A stretch of DNA of 64,000 bases from Hyphomicrobiales bacterium (GTDB lineage: Bacteria > Pseudomonadota > Alphaproteobacteria > Rhizobiales > Beijerinckiaceae): positions 1 to 64,000 of the forward strand of contig JANXWK010000048.1 in NCBI GenBank assembly GCA_025351165.1. The letters are read 5' to 3'. The position numbers were made by a program, and so were the translations under genes. How positions within the stretch are numbered: position 1 is the stretch's first letter; every line of letters begins with the position of its first letter. The notes below the pieces were generated by a model. The model had not been told where the DNA came from and searched no databases. It saw nothing but the letters and a program-made list of their open reading frames with translations. Shown piece by piece: positions 1 to 8,200 of the stretch.

Positions 1-77
1 AACTTTGCCTGATGTAGTTTCTGAGTGTCGGTCATGATGTTTTATAACATACACCTGTTGCAGAATGCTAGGATATT

Positions 78-971
78 TTACCCCCAGCGTCTGTGCCCCC
101 ACATCCATTGCTCTGGCGTTTCGCGTATCCAGCTTTCAAACTGCGTCTGAATATCACATGTTGCCTGGCGAATATCTTCCTGTTTGTCCTGTGTTATGGG
201 CACATTGATCTTGATAATGCCAAGTTTAAATTGCACTCCGCTCACGCGCATGATTTTAGCCGCGTAAAGAGGTAATTTACGCTGACGGGCCAGCATTGCA
301 GGAAAAATGTTTGAAGGCGCTGGCTTTCCAAAAAAAGGGATAGCTTCGCCCCTGAAATCTCGCAAATCTCCCATAATTGCCACAGTGCCACCACGCGTTA
401 CCGCGCGCAAAAGTTCTCTTGCAGCATCCGGCCCTTTGGGAAGGAGACCTCCCTTGTAATATTTGCCACGCATCTGTGTAACAGCACTGTCAACATGTGG
501 GTTGCGAATGCGCTGATAGACACTTGTTACATTTAAACCTGCCTGCGCAAGGAGTGGGACAGCAAGTTCCCAGTTGCCAAGATGAAGGGATACAAAAACG
601 CCGCCGCCCAGTTTAACTGTTTCAACAATTTCACTAAACTCTGGTAGAATCTCCACGCGTGCAGGATTGCTGAGTATTTCATCAAGGTGAAAACTTTCAG
701 CCGTAGTGCGCCCTAAATTGTCCCACATGCCATCCAATATCTTTGCACGCTGCTCGCTCTCAAGTTCTGGCAGGGCAGCAGCTAATTGCAGGCTGGCTCT
801 TGCATGTCGACGGTTCAAAGGTGCAAATTTACGCCAGGCCGCCCCTGAAATACTGGAAGCCTGATCTACTGGCAGTGCGCGCGTTAAACCTGCAACCGCT
901 GCAAAACCCGCCGCCTCCAATGGGAAAAGCAGCCTGTCAGAAAATTTTGAGGTTAATGTAGTTTGAGACAA
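78..971 (-). CDS. Lipid A biosynthesis type acyltransferase (LpxL/HtrB family)
   Basis: 297 aa, the usual length for Lip_A_acyltrans proteins, which transfer an acyl chain from acyl-ACP to a lipid A precursor or lysophospholipid at the inner membrane. The catalytic H-x4-E motif reads HLGNWE at residues 130-135. A later stretch (GGTVAIMGDLRD, near residue 194) fits the second conserved block, and the C-terminus PEQWMWGHRRW is typical of the family. The frame opens with TTG at 971; the next in-frame Met is residue 83, inside the fold, so TTG is the likely start although no strong ribosome site is visible. It lies downstream of the UbiH-like gene on the same strand. The exact acyl donor and acceptor cannot be read from sequence. 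Confidence 0.88.
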   Translation of the reverse strand: MSQTTLTSKFSDRLLFPLEAAGFAAVAGLTRALPVDQASSISGAAWRKFAPLNRRHARASLQLAAALPELESEQRAKILDGMWDNLGRTTAESFHLDEILSNPARVEILPEFSEIVETVKLGGGVFVSLHLGNWELAVPLLAQAGLNVTSVYQRIRNPHVDSAVTQMRGKYYKGGLLPKGPDAARELLRAVTRGGTVAIMGDLRDFRGEAIPFFGKPAPSNIFPAMLARQRKLPLYAAKIMRVSGVQFKLGIIKINVPITQDKQEDIRQATCDIQTQFESWIRETPEQWMWGHRRWG

Positions 972-1048
972 AAAATATTACTTTCAAAACTTACTTACTA
1001 GCTTTGAAAGCATGAATCACTTTACGTCAAGCTACTGACTTTATTGTT

Positions 1049-2221
1049 CTATAAAGCAGCCTGCCCTAAACCCATGCGCATTACAAATTTACGTAAAGGG
1101 CCAATCGCATTCAGTGCACTAAAAGCTAAACCTCTCGCTATATCAACTGGCAGAAAATCAGATAATATTGAACGATTAAATACATCAACAGCCAAAGAGC
1201 GGCTTTCAATATCAATTCTACGATTGCTGTCATACTGCTTTAAAATACCAGACGAGGATAAATCCGCGCCAACAGCGAGCTTGGCCAAAACTGCTGCATC
1301 ACGCAAACCAAGATTGAGTCCTTGAGCACCAATAGGAGGAAATGCATGAGCTGCCTCCCCGATCAAAGCCAGGCGTGAACCATAAAATTGCTGGGCTACA
1401 AGACTGTTTAAAGGCCATTCTCCAACTGGCCCCTCAAGCTTGAAAGCTCCCAATATGGATTGACATTGCCGCTCAGCTGCGGCTGCAAAATCCTGCGCAT
1501 TCAATGCTTTTAAAGATTTTGCTTTTAACGGCTTTACCATCCATACGACGCTTGAAAGATACGGCCCAAGCGGTACAAGCGTGAATGGCCCTTCATTGGT
1601 ATGGAACTCAGTTGAGATGTCCTCATGATCTTTTGTATGATGTACATGGAAAGTAAGAGCGCATTGATCATGTGTCCAATAACGGGTTGGAATACCACAG
1701 GCTATACGCGTTGGTGAATTGCGCCCATCTGCTGCAACGATAGCAGCGCAGGTAATAATTTCATTATCTTGTGTAAAAACCTTGACTTCATTTTCAAAAA
1801 AATCAGTTTTTTCTACTTTTACATCTAATATATCAAGGTTTGGCGTCTGATGTGCTTTTTTTCTTAAAATATCAACTAGTACGACATTAGAAATATTTCG
1901 CCCAAAGTCAGGTATTCCAATTTCAGACGCACGAAAAATCGCTGTTGGTGCCCGAACCATTGAGCCTTTAATGTCAATGATGCGCATGGCAGAAAGCGGC
2001 CAACTTTGAGCTTCAATTGCCGATTGAACCCCAAGCGAGTATAAAAATTCAAGACTACCATTTAAAAGCGCAGCTGTACGGCCTGTGTCAGGGGCTACCT
2101 CGCCACCTGAGAAAATAACTGTGTGATGCCCTTCTTGCGCTAATGCTATTGCACACGAGTATCCAACAGCACCACCACCAATAACAGCAACGGAATAGGA
2201 TCTATTACTAAATAAATGCAT
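1049..2221 (-). CDS. UbiH/UbiF-family FAD-dependent hydroxylase
   Basis: 390 aa. The N-terminal dinucleotide-binding motif GGGAVG is at residues 15-20, the central DG motif reads ADGRNSPTR near residue 165, and the second FAD motif (GEAAHAFPPIGAQGLNLGLRD) is near residue 290. These three blocks in this order define the aromatic-ring hydroxylases that add hydroxyl groups during ubiquinone synthesis. Which ring carbon is hydroxylated (UbiH, UbiF, UbiI or UbiL type) cannot be decided from motifs alone. The gene is followed by the acyltransferase on the same strand after about 77 bp. Upstream it is divergent from the orphan gene at 2434, with about 210 bp between them. Confidence 0.9.
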   Translation of the reverse strand: MHLFSNRSYSVAVIGGGAVGYSCAIALAQEGHHTVIFSGGEVAPDTGRTAALLNGSLEFLYSLGVQSAIEAQSWPLSAMRIIDIKGSMVRAPTAIFRASEIGIPDFGRNISNVVLVDILRKKAHQTPNLDILDVKVEKTDFFENEVKVFTQDNEIITCAAIVAADGRNSPTRIACGIPTRYWTHDQCALTFHVHHTKDHEDISTEFHTNEGPFTLVPLGPYLSSVVWMVKPLKAKSLKALNAQDFAAAAERQCQSILGAFKLEGPVGEWPLNSLVAQQFYGSRLALIGEAAHAFPPIGAQGLNLGLRDAAVLAKLAVGADLSSSGILKQYDSNRRIDIESRSLAVDVFNRSILSDFLPVDIARGLAFSALNAIGPLRKFVMRMGLGQAAL

Positions 2222-2319
2222 TCTGGAAGACTAACTCATATCACACAAAAAGTCATGAGGCTTATTGATAAAAGCTGCTCTCTCAAAATATTTTTTGCAA
2301 AAGCTTATTTTTTTTGAAT

Positions 2320-2352
2320 CTTGTAAGGCTGGCGTAAGCTGAAGGTGTTTTG
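2320..2352 (+). promoter_or_regulatory. 33-bp promoter-like element, copy 1 (upstream of orphan gene at 2434)
   Basis: The element starts CTTGTAAGGC, has a second GTAAG exactly 11 bp after the first, and ends GGTGTTTTG. A run of eight T lies just upstream. Copies 2 (22286-22318) and 3 (23123-23155) have the same length, the same leading T run and the same GTAAG spacing. The 11-bp direct repeat is the geometry used by OmpR/PhoB-type response regulators. Alternatively CTTGTA plus GGTGTT, 18 bp apart, could be an alternative-sigma promoter. It ends about 81 bp before the start codon of the downstream gene. Confidence 0.6.
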
Positions 2353-2433
2353 TGGTCTCGTTAATCATTCAATCTGAGTGCATTAAAAAATTGGCTTATA
2401 AGCCATAAAAAATATGTGGGTGAGGACATAATT

Positions 2434-3429
2434 ATGACTATAAAAGTACTTTCTGCTGCCAAAACGAGTGTTTCAAACATTTCTAACCAACAATTATTCA
2501 ATCCAGGTGTAAATGCTCAATCTTCCCTTATAGCACAAAAAATACCACAAACTATTGGAAATAAAGCTTTGAAAGTTGCACCTTCAATAGAAAGGCAATT
2601 TACAAATGCAGTAATTAAACAGGGTTTTAACGCAGCTCCAGTTGCTGTAGATACTGCTGAAAAATCCATAGCTATCAATATAATTAAAGGGGCAGGTAAA
2701 TTTACAAAAGCCATACCTTTTATAGGTGCTTTAGTGGAAATAGGAACGGAACTTGTTTTTCCAGCTTCTACTGCAAAAGAGCCAGATATGCGCTCAGATG
2801 TAAAGCCAAACATAAAACCCCTTCCAATAAGTGTTGACAATCCTGCAATAGGTGAAACAGGCGGTTATAAAAAGTTTATTCCCGGGACTGTAAAATCCTC
2901 TTCAACCAAAAATAAAGTTGATTTGAACGAAGCTTTAAAAATTTTTAATAAAGGCCTTACCCCGATACATGTTGGGAAAAATGAAAGCATAAAGGAAATT
3001 TCCAAGCGGACAGGCATATCAGCTAAAGAAATACTTGAAGAATGGAAAAAAGGTGGAACTGTACAGGACGCCATTGATCGCGTTTTGCAAAACAGGAGAA
3101 ACAATAGACTCATTCAGTCCATAAAGCTTGCGGCACCATCTGAAACAATTCAAATGTATGATAAACTCACTGCTGAAGAAAAGGCAAAACTACCACAACC
3201 TATAAAAGACGCTATAAATAAACAGAAAATAGAGTTGGAAGCTGCTAAAAAAGCCAAAGAAATATATAAGGGCGATAAATACGAAGTAGCGGAAAATTTT
3301 AAACAATTATCCGAGAAACAAAAAAATGCGCTAAACCCCCAAGTCATGCAGGCTTACTACGATAAAATAACGCGTGGGCTGACAAGCTTTCAAAACCAGC
3401 CATATCCTACACATTGGTGGGCACGTTAA
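2434..3429 (+). CDS. Orphan protein of unknown function with hydrophobic segment and helical repeats
   Basis: 331 aa from the ATG at 2434, chosen because GGGTGAGG lies about 8 bp upstream; a GTG at 2416 in the same frame is less likely. I do not recognise the family. There is no signal peptide. Residues about 88-108 (GKFTKAIPFIGALVEIGTEL) form one Gly-containing hydrophobic segment. Residues about 185-220 are predicted helical and charged. The C-terminal third holds two similar units, MYDKLTAEEKAKLPQPIKDA (near 240) and FKQLSEKQKNALNPQVMQAY (near 287), and the protein ends in THWWAR. It is rich in Lys, Ile and Asn and is more AT-rich than its neighbours. The upstream 33-bp element links it to the orphan genes at 22373 and 23209. 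An exported or effector-like protein is possible, but nothing proves it. Confidence 0.75.
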   Translation: MTIKVLSAAKTSVSNISNQQLFNPGVNAQSSLIAQKIPQTIGNKALKVAPSIERQFTNAVIKQGFNAAPVAVDTAEKSIAINIIKGAGKFTKAIPFIGALVEIGTELVFPASTAKEPDMRSDVKPNIKPLPISVDNPAIGETGGYKKFIPGTVKSSSTKNKVDLNEALKIFNKGLTPIHVGKNESIKEISKRTGISAKEILEEWKKGGTVQDAIDRVLQNRRNNRLIQSIKLAAPSETIQMYDKLTAEEKAKLPQPIKDAINKQKIELEAAKKAKEIYKGDKYEVAENFKQLSEKQKNALNPQVMQAYYDKITRGLTSFQNQPYPTHWWAR

Positions 3430-3447
3430 AGTCAAGCAGCTTACGCT

Positions 3448-3672
3448 TCATTCCCATCGCATCCAAAGATAAAACCCAGCATAGACCACGCTTGCAATAA
3501 GCGTGGTCAGCAAGGCTTTTTTTAATATCTGGGGTTTTTGAGGCGCGCCAGGGTCGGTGCCTTCAACCACTATATCAGCTTCGTGCTGGCTTTTGATGTT
3601 TAAAGGCAACACAATAAACAGCACAATCCACCATATGATAAAGTAAACTGCAATTTCATATGCTATATTCAT
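3448..3672 (-). CDS. DUF1467 family small membrane protein
   Basis: 74 aa from the ATG at 3672. Two membrane segments are visible: IAVYFIIWWIVLFIVLPL near the N-terminus, and a second near the C-terminus (LLTTLIASVVYAGFYLWM). A short soluble loop lies between them with the pattern EGTDPGAPQKP. This layout and the position after mce fit DUF1467, a small alphaproteobacterial protein of unknown role. The start overlaps the stop of mce as TAATG, so translation is probably coupled. A longer frame to 3705 exists, but the extra residues lack a good start and would overlap mce further. A strong hairpin lies within its 3' half. Confidence 0.85.
   Translation of the reverse strand: MNIAYEIAVYFIIWWIVLFIVLPLNIKSQHEADIVVEGTDPGAPQKPQILKKALLTTLIASVVYAGFYLWMRWE
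3484..3523 (+). terminator. Possible terminator hairpin inside the convergent DUF1467 gene
   Basis: GACCACGCTT (3484-3493) pairs perfectly with AAGCGTGGTC (3499-3508) across a 5-nt loop, and seven T follow at 3517-3523 after an 8-nt spacer. It lies 55 bp past the stop of the plus-strand orphan gene but within the coding sequence of the minus-strand DUF1467 gene. The offset of the T run makes it a non-canonical terminator. Confidence 0.45.
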
Positions 3673-4076
3673 TACGCTTGTTCCAGCTCTATTAAAGTGC
3701 CGCAAAAATCTTTTGGGTGCAAAAAAACAATTGGCCTGCCATGTGCACCATTTTTAATTAGGCCGCCTCCTGCCAAGCGCATGCCGTTCTCAATGCACTG
3801 GCTACATGCAGCTTTTATATCCTCAACCTCGTAACAAATATGATGAATGCCGCCAAAAGGATTATTTTTTATAAAGTTTCCAATTGGGCTATCATCTCCC
3901 AAAGGTTCCATCAGCTCAATTTTGGTGTTTGAAAGCTCAATAAAAGCAATTCTCACACCATGCTCTGGCAGCTTCTGCACAATACTTACCAAAGCACCCA
4001 AGCCTGAACCATATATCTTTATGGCAGCCTCCAAATCAGGAACTGCAATAGCAACATGGTTTAAGCGGCCGATCAT
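3672..4076 (-). CDS. mce: Methylmalonyl-CoA epimerase
   Basis: 134 aa, full length for the vicinal-oxygen-chelate epimerase that interconverts (2R)- and (2S)-methylmalonyl-CoA between propionyl-CoA carboxylase and methylmalonyl-CoA mutase. The metal ligands expected in the fold are visible: His7 in LNHVAIAVPD, a His in GGIHHICYEVEDI near residue 77, and the C-terminal Glu in GTLIELEQA. It begins 3 bp after the stop of rnj and overlaps the DUF1467 start as TAATG, so it belongs to the tail of the nuo-birA-rnj gene string. The mutase is not in this window. A related VOC protein cannot be fully excluded, but the context strongly favours mce. Confidence 0.92.
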   Translation of the reverse strand: MIGRLNHVAIAVPDLEAAIKIYGSGLGALVSIVQKLPEHGVRIAFIELSNTKIELMEPLGDDSPIGNFIKNNPFGGIHHICYEVEDIKAACSQCIENGMRLAGGGLIKNGAHGRPIVFLHPKDFCGTLIELEQA

Positions 4077-4079
4077 GAG

Positions 4080-5744
4080 TTAAACAGTCATGACCATAAC
4101 AAGACAGATTGGTTTTTTGCCCCATTCCATATTAATCGCAGCTTTAACTGAGCGTTCAACGGCACTGCGAGTAGCTTCAACATCCCGACGTTTTTTTACT
4201 GAGAGATTGTCAAGACAATCATCAACAACATCTTGAACAAGCTCTAGCAACAACTCGTTTTCAGCATTTTTTGCAGGCACACCCACCAGCATAACTTCTG
4301 GGTCAGTAACAACATCTCCCTTGTCATCAATGGCAATTGCAACTGATACAACACCAGAAAAAGATAACTTTTTTCGTTCGGAGATAGCGTTACTTTTGGC
4401 CAGCGTCAGAATACGGCCATCTTTATAAACACGGCTAGCCTGAATATTTTCCGTAATTTCGGGTATACCAGGCGCTAGACGAACCATATTCCCGTTAAAG
4501 GGGCGCAGGACATAAGGCACGCCCATCCCAAGGGCAAACTTTTCATGCTCTGTTAAGTGTAATGCCTCACCATGGGCAGGTATTGCAATCTGTGGCTTGA
4601 TCCAGCCATACATTTTGGCAAGCTCAGCACGCCGTGGATGTCCAGATACGTGTACAAGCTCATTACGGTCAGTAATAATTTCAATACCCTGTTTAACAAG
4701 CTCGTTTTGTATACGCCCAACTTCACGCTCATTACCTGGAATAGTACGTGAAGAAAAAATAACCCGATCTCCAGCACTCAGTGTAATATCTGGATGCTGA
4801 TCAGCCGATACTCGCGCCAAAGCGGCCCGGGGCTCGCCTTGGGAACCTGTAAGGATGACAACAACTTTATCCGCTGGCAAATATCCATACGCGTCCTGGG
4901 CACGAAACGGCGGTAGCCCATCCATCATGCCAAGCTCACGTGCAATGCCTACAACACGGTCCATGGCACGCCCTGCAAGTATGACTTCACGCCCGCACTC
5001 GACTGCTGCTTCTGCAACAGCCCTTATACGGGCAACATTAGATGCAAAGGTTGTTACTGCAACACGCCCTGGTGCATCCATAATAAGCTTGGCCAAATGG
5101 CTTGAGACTTCCGTCTCGCTAGGACTTTCACCTTCACGCATAACATTGGTAGAATCGCAGATAAGGGCAAGAACACCCTCCTCTCCAATCTCTGCAAGGC
5201 GCTTTTCGTCTGTAGGCAAACCAACCATAGGCGTTGCATCAATTTTCCAGTCGCCAGTATGTACAATTGTGCCATGCTCTGTGCGTAAGGCAAGGGCGCA
5301 GGATTCAGGAATAGAGTGCGCGACTGGTATGAACTCTACATCAAATTTGCCGATCTTGATGCGATCACCCTGCTTGACTATTTTAACAGGAATACGCGGT
5401 GCGCCAGCTTCAGACAAGCGGCGGGCTTCAAGTAGGTCAGCACCAAACTGTGTCATATAAACAGGGCAACCCAAGCGGGGCCAAAGATCGACCAATGCAC
5501 CATAATGATCTTCATGCACATGGGTGATGATGATGCCAGCCAAGTTTTTACGCTGCTCTTCTGCAAAGGAGACGTCTGGCATGACAAGATCTATACCAGG
5601 TGTGTCTGGCCCGCCAAAGGATACGCCAATATCCACCATTAACCAGGATTTTTGTGCACCCCCTACGCCATACATGGCACAGTTCATACCAATTTCACCT
5701 AAGCCACCAAGGGCAACGAAAACCAGCTCACTTTTAGTGGCCAT
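4080..5744 (-). CDS. rnj: Ribonuclease J
   Basis: 554 aa metallo-beta-lactamase/beta-CASP ribonuclease that cleaves RNA internally and from the 5' end, in the cytoplasm. The zinc motif HVHEDH is at residues 75-80, VHTGDWKID gives the next metal-binding block near residue 160, and GSQGEPRAAL plus the HVSGHP and PAHGE motifs mark the beta-CASP domain. Translation starts MATKSELVFVALGGLGEIGMN, the classic RNase J opening. It is followed by mce 3 bp downstream and preceded by birA after a 159-bp gap in which coaX, often present in related genomes, is missing. RNase E is also encoded in this window (63070), so both ribonucleases coexist. Confidence 0.96.
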   Translation of the reverse strand: MATKSELVFVALGGLGEIGMNCAMYGVGGAQKSWLMVDIGVSFGGPDTPGIDLVMPDVSFAEEQRKNLAGIIITHVHEDHYGALVDLWPRLGCPVYMTQFGADLLEARRLSEAGAPRIPVKIVKQGDRIKIGKFDVEFIPVAHSIPESCALALRTEHGTIVHTGDWKIDATPMVGLPTDEKRLAEIGEEGVLALICDSTNVMREGESPSETEVSSHLAKLIMDAPGRVAVTTFASNVARIRAVAEAAVECGREVILAGRAMDRVVGIARELGMMDGLPPFRAQDAYGYLPADKVVVILTGSQGEPRAALARVSADQHPDITLSAGDRVIFSSRTIPGNEREVGRIQNELVKQGIEIITDRNELVHVSGHPRRAELAKMYGWIKPQIAIPAHGEALHLTEHEKFALGMGVPYVLRPFNGNMVRLAPGIPEITENIQASRVYKDGRILTLAKSNAISERKKLSFSGVVSVAIAIDDKGDVVTDPEVMLVGVPAKNAENELLLELVQDVVDDCLDNLSVKKRRDVEATRSAVERSVKAAINMEWGKKPICLVMVMTV

Positions 5745-5903
5745 TATATTTAAAACCTAACATGTTTGAGACTCTGCAATAATTATGACATCTCTAAAGC
5801 ATGTTGCAAAAAAGTGTGAGTAATTTTTTACATTGGAGATGCGACAAACAAATACTTAAAATAATATTTTATATTCATTGAATTGAACATGCCATGTTAC
5901 AAT

Positions 5904-6680
5904 TTAGCAGGCAAAGTAAACATCGCCTGAATGGATTAGCTGTTCTTTTTTACCTTGATTGAGGATAAGGGACCCTGTCTCATTAATTCCCCCAAAATTC
6001 CCTATCATGTTCTCGCTATCACAAATACTTTTCATGCGTATTTTTATTGGCGTACCAATTTTATAGGAAGCTTCTAGCCACTCAGACCTTATGTCTTGAA
6101 AATTCTTCCCATTATCATAAATTTTAAGCTTTTGGGCAAAAGCGTCTGATATATGCCTTACACATTCTGAAACAGATGTAGGGGCACCATGACTTGCCAG
6201 ACTTGTAGCGGGATAAGGTGTATCATCTGGGTGAAAAGCCAAGTTTATACCAACACCTATCGCAACTGAAAAACTCTTGTCTAAAATTTGTGAACCTGAA
6301 GATTCAAGAAGAATACCAGCAAGCTTGGCACCATTTAAAAGTACATCATTAGGCCATTTAAGAATAATGGTTCTTAAGCTGGGTGCAATTTTTTTTAAAG
6401 CAGTATTCAGGGCAACGCCTGCTACAAATCCAAGCTGGGAGGCGTGTTGGATCTTGCACGGATTTTTTAAAAGGAGTGATGCGTAAAAATTACCAGGTGG
6501 GGAGGACCATAATCGACCCTGCCGACCCTTGCCACTTGTTTGTCGTAAAGCCAAAACCCATAATGGATCGGGATTATCCCTTGTACACGATAGCCGTATT
6601 GCCTCAGTATTAGTTGAATCAATACTGTCATGGACAATAAGTTCATGACCTGAACTAAATGCAGTTTTCCCCAGTTCCAT
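5904..6680 (-). CDS. birA: Biotin--[acetyl-CoA-carboxylase] ligase
   Basis: 258 aa. It activates biotin with ATP and attaches it to the biotin carrier domain of acetyl-CoA carboxylase. The motifs DSTNTEA (near residue 21), SGKGRQGRLW (near 49-58), KWPNDVLLNG (near 109) and GVGINL are all present. There is no N-terminal helix-turn-helix domain, so it is a ligase without the repressor function of the E. coli protein. The start is only 3 bp from the nuoN stop, so it is co-transcribed with the nuo operon, the standard arrangement in Alphaproteobacteria. Confidence 0.95.
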   Translation of the reverse strand: MELGKTAFSSGHELIVHDSIDSTNTEAIRLSCTRDNPDPLWVLALRQTSGKGRQGRLWSSPPGNFYASLLLKNPCKIQHASQLGFVAGVALNTALKKIAPSLRTIILKWPNDVLLNGAKLAGILLESSGSQILDKSFSVAIGVGINLAFHPDDTPYPATSLASHGAPTSVSECVRHISDAFAQKLKIYDNGKNFQDIRSEWLEASYKIGTPIKIRMKSICDSENMIGNFGGINETGSLILNQGKKEQLIHSGDVYFAC

Positions 6681-6683
6681 AGA

Positions 6684-8138
6684 CTAAAATAAAGACTTTG
6701 CGGCAATGCGCGCTGAGTTAATCAGAGGTGACGGATATGCCATAAGTAGTATAACAAAGCCGCACGTAACTGCCATGACAACTTTTATTTCTGCTGGAAT
6801 AGTACCGTAAATATAGACAGGCTCATCAAAATACATAACCTTGACAATACGCAGATAATAAAACGCAGATACAACACTTGCCAACATGCCAATAATTGCC
6901 AAAGGCCACAAATTAACCTGCACCGCAGCGCTAAAAGCATAGTATTTTGCAAAAAAACCACCAAGAGGTGGGATGCCTATAAGAGAAAACATGATTGCCG
7001 CCATAAGTGCGGCAACTCCAGGGCTGGATTTTGAAAGACCTGACAGATCAGTAATTGTTTCTGCCCGTCCAGCACTGTGTTTAAGGGCAAGGATACAGGC
7101 AAAAACGCCAAGCGTCATTGCAAGGTATGTTGCCATGAATACCAATAGCCCTTCTACACCAGCAACTGTACCACTGGACAAAGCCACAAGAGCATAACCA
7201 ATATTGGCAATGGAGGAATATGCCATAAGCCGCTTGAGATTTGACTGACCAATAGCTGCAAATCCACCAAGCAGCATGGATGCTATTGCAATAAACCCTA
7301 TAATTTGCTGCCAGTCATGGGTAACGCCAGGAAATGCACTGACAAGAACTCTTACAATAAGCGCCATGGCAGCCATTTTGGGTGCGCCTGAGAAAAATGC
7401 CGTAACAGGTAATGGTGCACCTTCGTAAACATCTGGTGTCCACATGTGAAACGGAACTGCAGAAATTTTAAAGGCAAGACCTGCAATGACAAATACTAAG
7501 CCGAAAATAACAATTGTACCTTGAGGACCTTGTACAGCTTTTGCGATTGTATCAAACTGTATGGAGCCAGTGAATCCATAGATAAAGGAGGCACCATATA
7601 GCAGCATTCCAGAAGAAAGCGCTCCAAGAACAAAGTATTTAAGACCAGCTTCAGTTGATTTAAGATTATCACGGTTAATGGCAGCTAGCACATAAAGCGC
7701 AAGGCTCTGCAGCTCCAAACCAAGGTAAAGTGCAATAAGGTCATTAGCTGAAATCATCATCATCATGCCAAGGCTTGAAAGCACAACAAGTAGAGGGTAT
7801 TCAAATCGTGCAATTTTTTCCTGGCTCATGAATGTCCACGACAGAAGCAGTGCTGCAATTGAACCAAGCAGCGTCAGCACTTTCATAAAACGACCAAAAT
7901 TATCTATAATAAACGAGCCATTGAATGTTACTGCCTTTTCAGGCGTTTGGAACACGACTGCATAAAGTGCAACTGTAAGCGTAAAAAGAGCCAATAGATT
8001 AATTGTTTTAAGTGATTTTTCTCCACCAATTGCGCCAATAAGTACAAGCATAAGACTTGCACATGCAAGAATAAGTTCTGGCAAGGCTGGCATTAAATTT
8101 GGCAGGGCGGTAGTTTCAAACATAAAAATTACATCCAT
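6684..8138 (-). CDS. nuoN: NADH-quinone oxidoreductase subunit N
   Basis: 484 aa antiporter-like membrane subunit of respiratory complex I with about 14 hydrophobic segments. Family residues include the membrane-buried Glu in LYLGLELQSLALYVL (near residue 140), the Lys of the FKISAVPFHMWTPDVYEGAP block and the helix segment SNLKRLMAYSSIANIGYAL. It is the last nuo gene. The ATG at 8138 is used here; an internal ATG at 8123 (MFETTALPN) is an alternative, and neither has a strong ribosome site. The leader contains a 17-bp tandem repeat that also forms the end of nuoM. Confidence 0.96.
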   Translation of the reverse strand: MDVIFMFETTALPNLMPALPELILACASLMLVLIGAIGGEKSLKTINLLALFTLTVALYAVVFQTPEKAVTFNGSFIIDNFGRFMKVLTLLGSIAALLLSWTFMSQEKIARFEYPLLVVLSSLGMMMMISANDLIALYLGLELQSLALYVLAAINRDNLKSTEAGLKYFVLGALSSGMLLYGASFIYGFTGSIQFDTIAKAVQGPQGTIVIFGLVFVIAGLAFKISAVPFHMWTPDVYEGAPLPVTAFFSGAPKMAAMALIVRVLVSAFPGVTHDWQQIIGFIAIASMLLGGFAAIGQSNLKRLMAYSSIANIGYALVALSSGTVAGVEGLLVFMATYLAMTLGVFACILALKHSAGRAETITDLSGLSKSSPGVAALMAAIMFSLIGIPPLGGFFAKYYAFSAAVQVNLWPLAIIGMLASVVSAFYYLRIVKVMYFDEPVYIYGTIPAEIKVVMAVTCGFVILLMAYPSPLINSARIAAKSLF

Positions 8139-8149
8139 TAATTAACTTG

Positions 8150-8200
8150 CTCAAGGCAAGGTCAACCTCAAGGCAAGGTCAACCTCAAGGCAAGACCAAC
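8150..8200 (+). repeat. Three tandem copies of a 17-bp repeat across the nuoM/nuoN junction
   Basis: CTCAAGGCAAGGTCAAC occurs at 8150-8166 and 8167-8183, followed by a third copy with two changes (CTCAAGGCAAGACCAAC) at 8184-8200. The third copy includes the nuoM stop codon and encodes the last residues of NuoM on the minus strand; the other two fill most of the leader of nuoN. Copy-number change here would alter the spacing between the two genes. Confidence 0.95.

Noticed and set aside
4855-5460. Open frame of 201 codons on the plus strand
   Set aside because: It lies wholly opposite rnj, whose frame has every RNase J motif; the product is Ser/Arg-rich with no family match.
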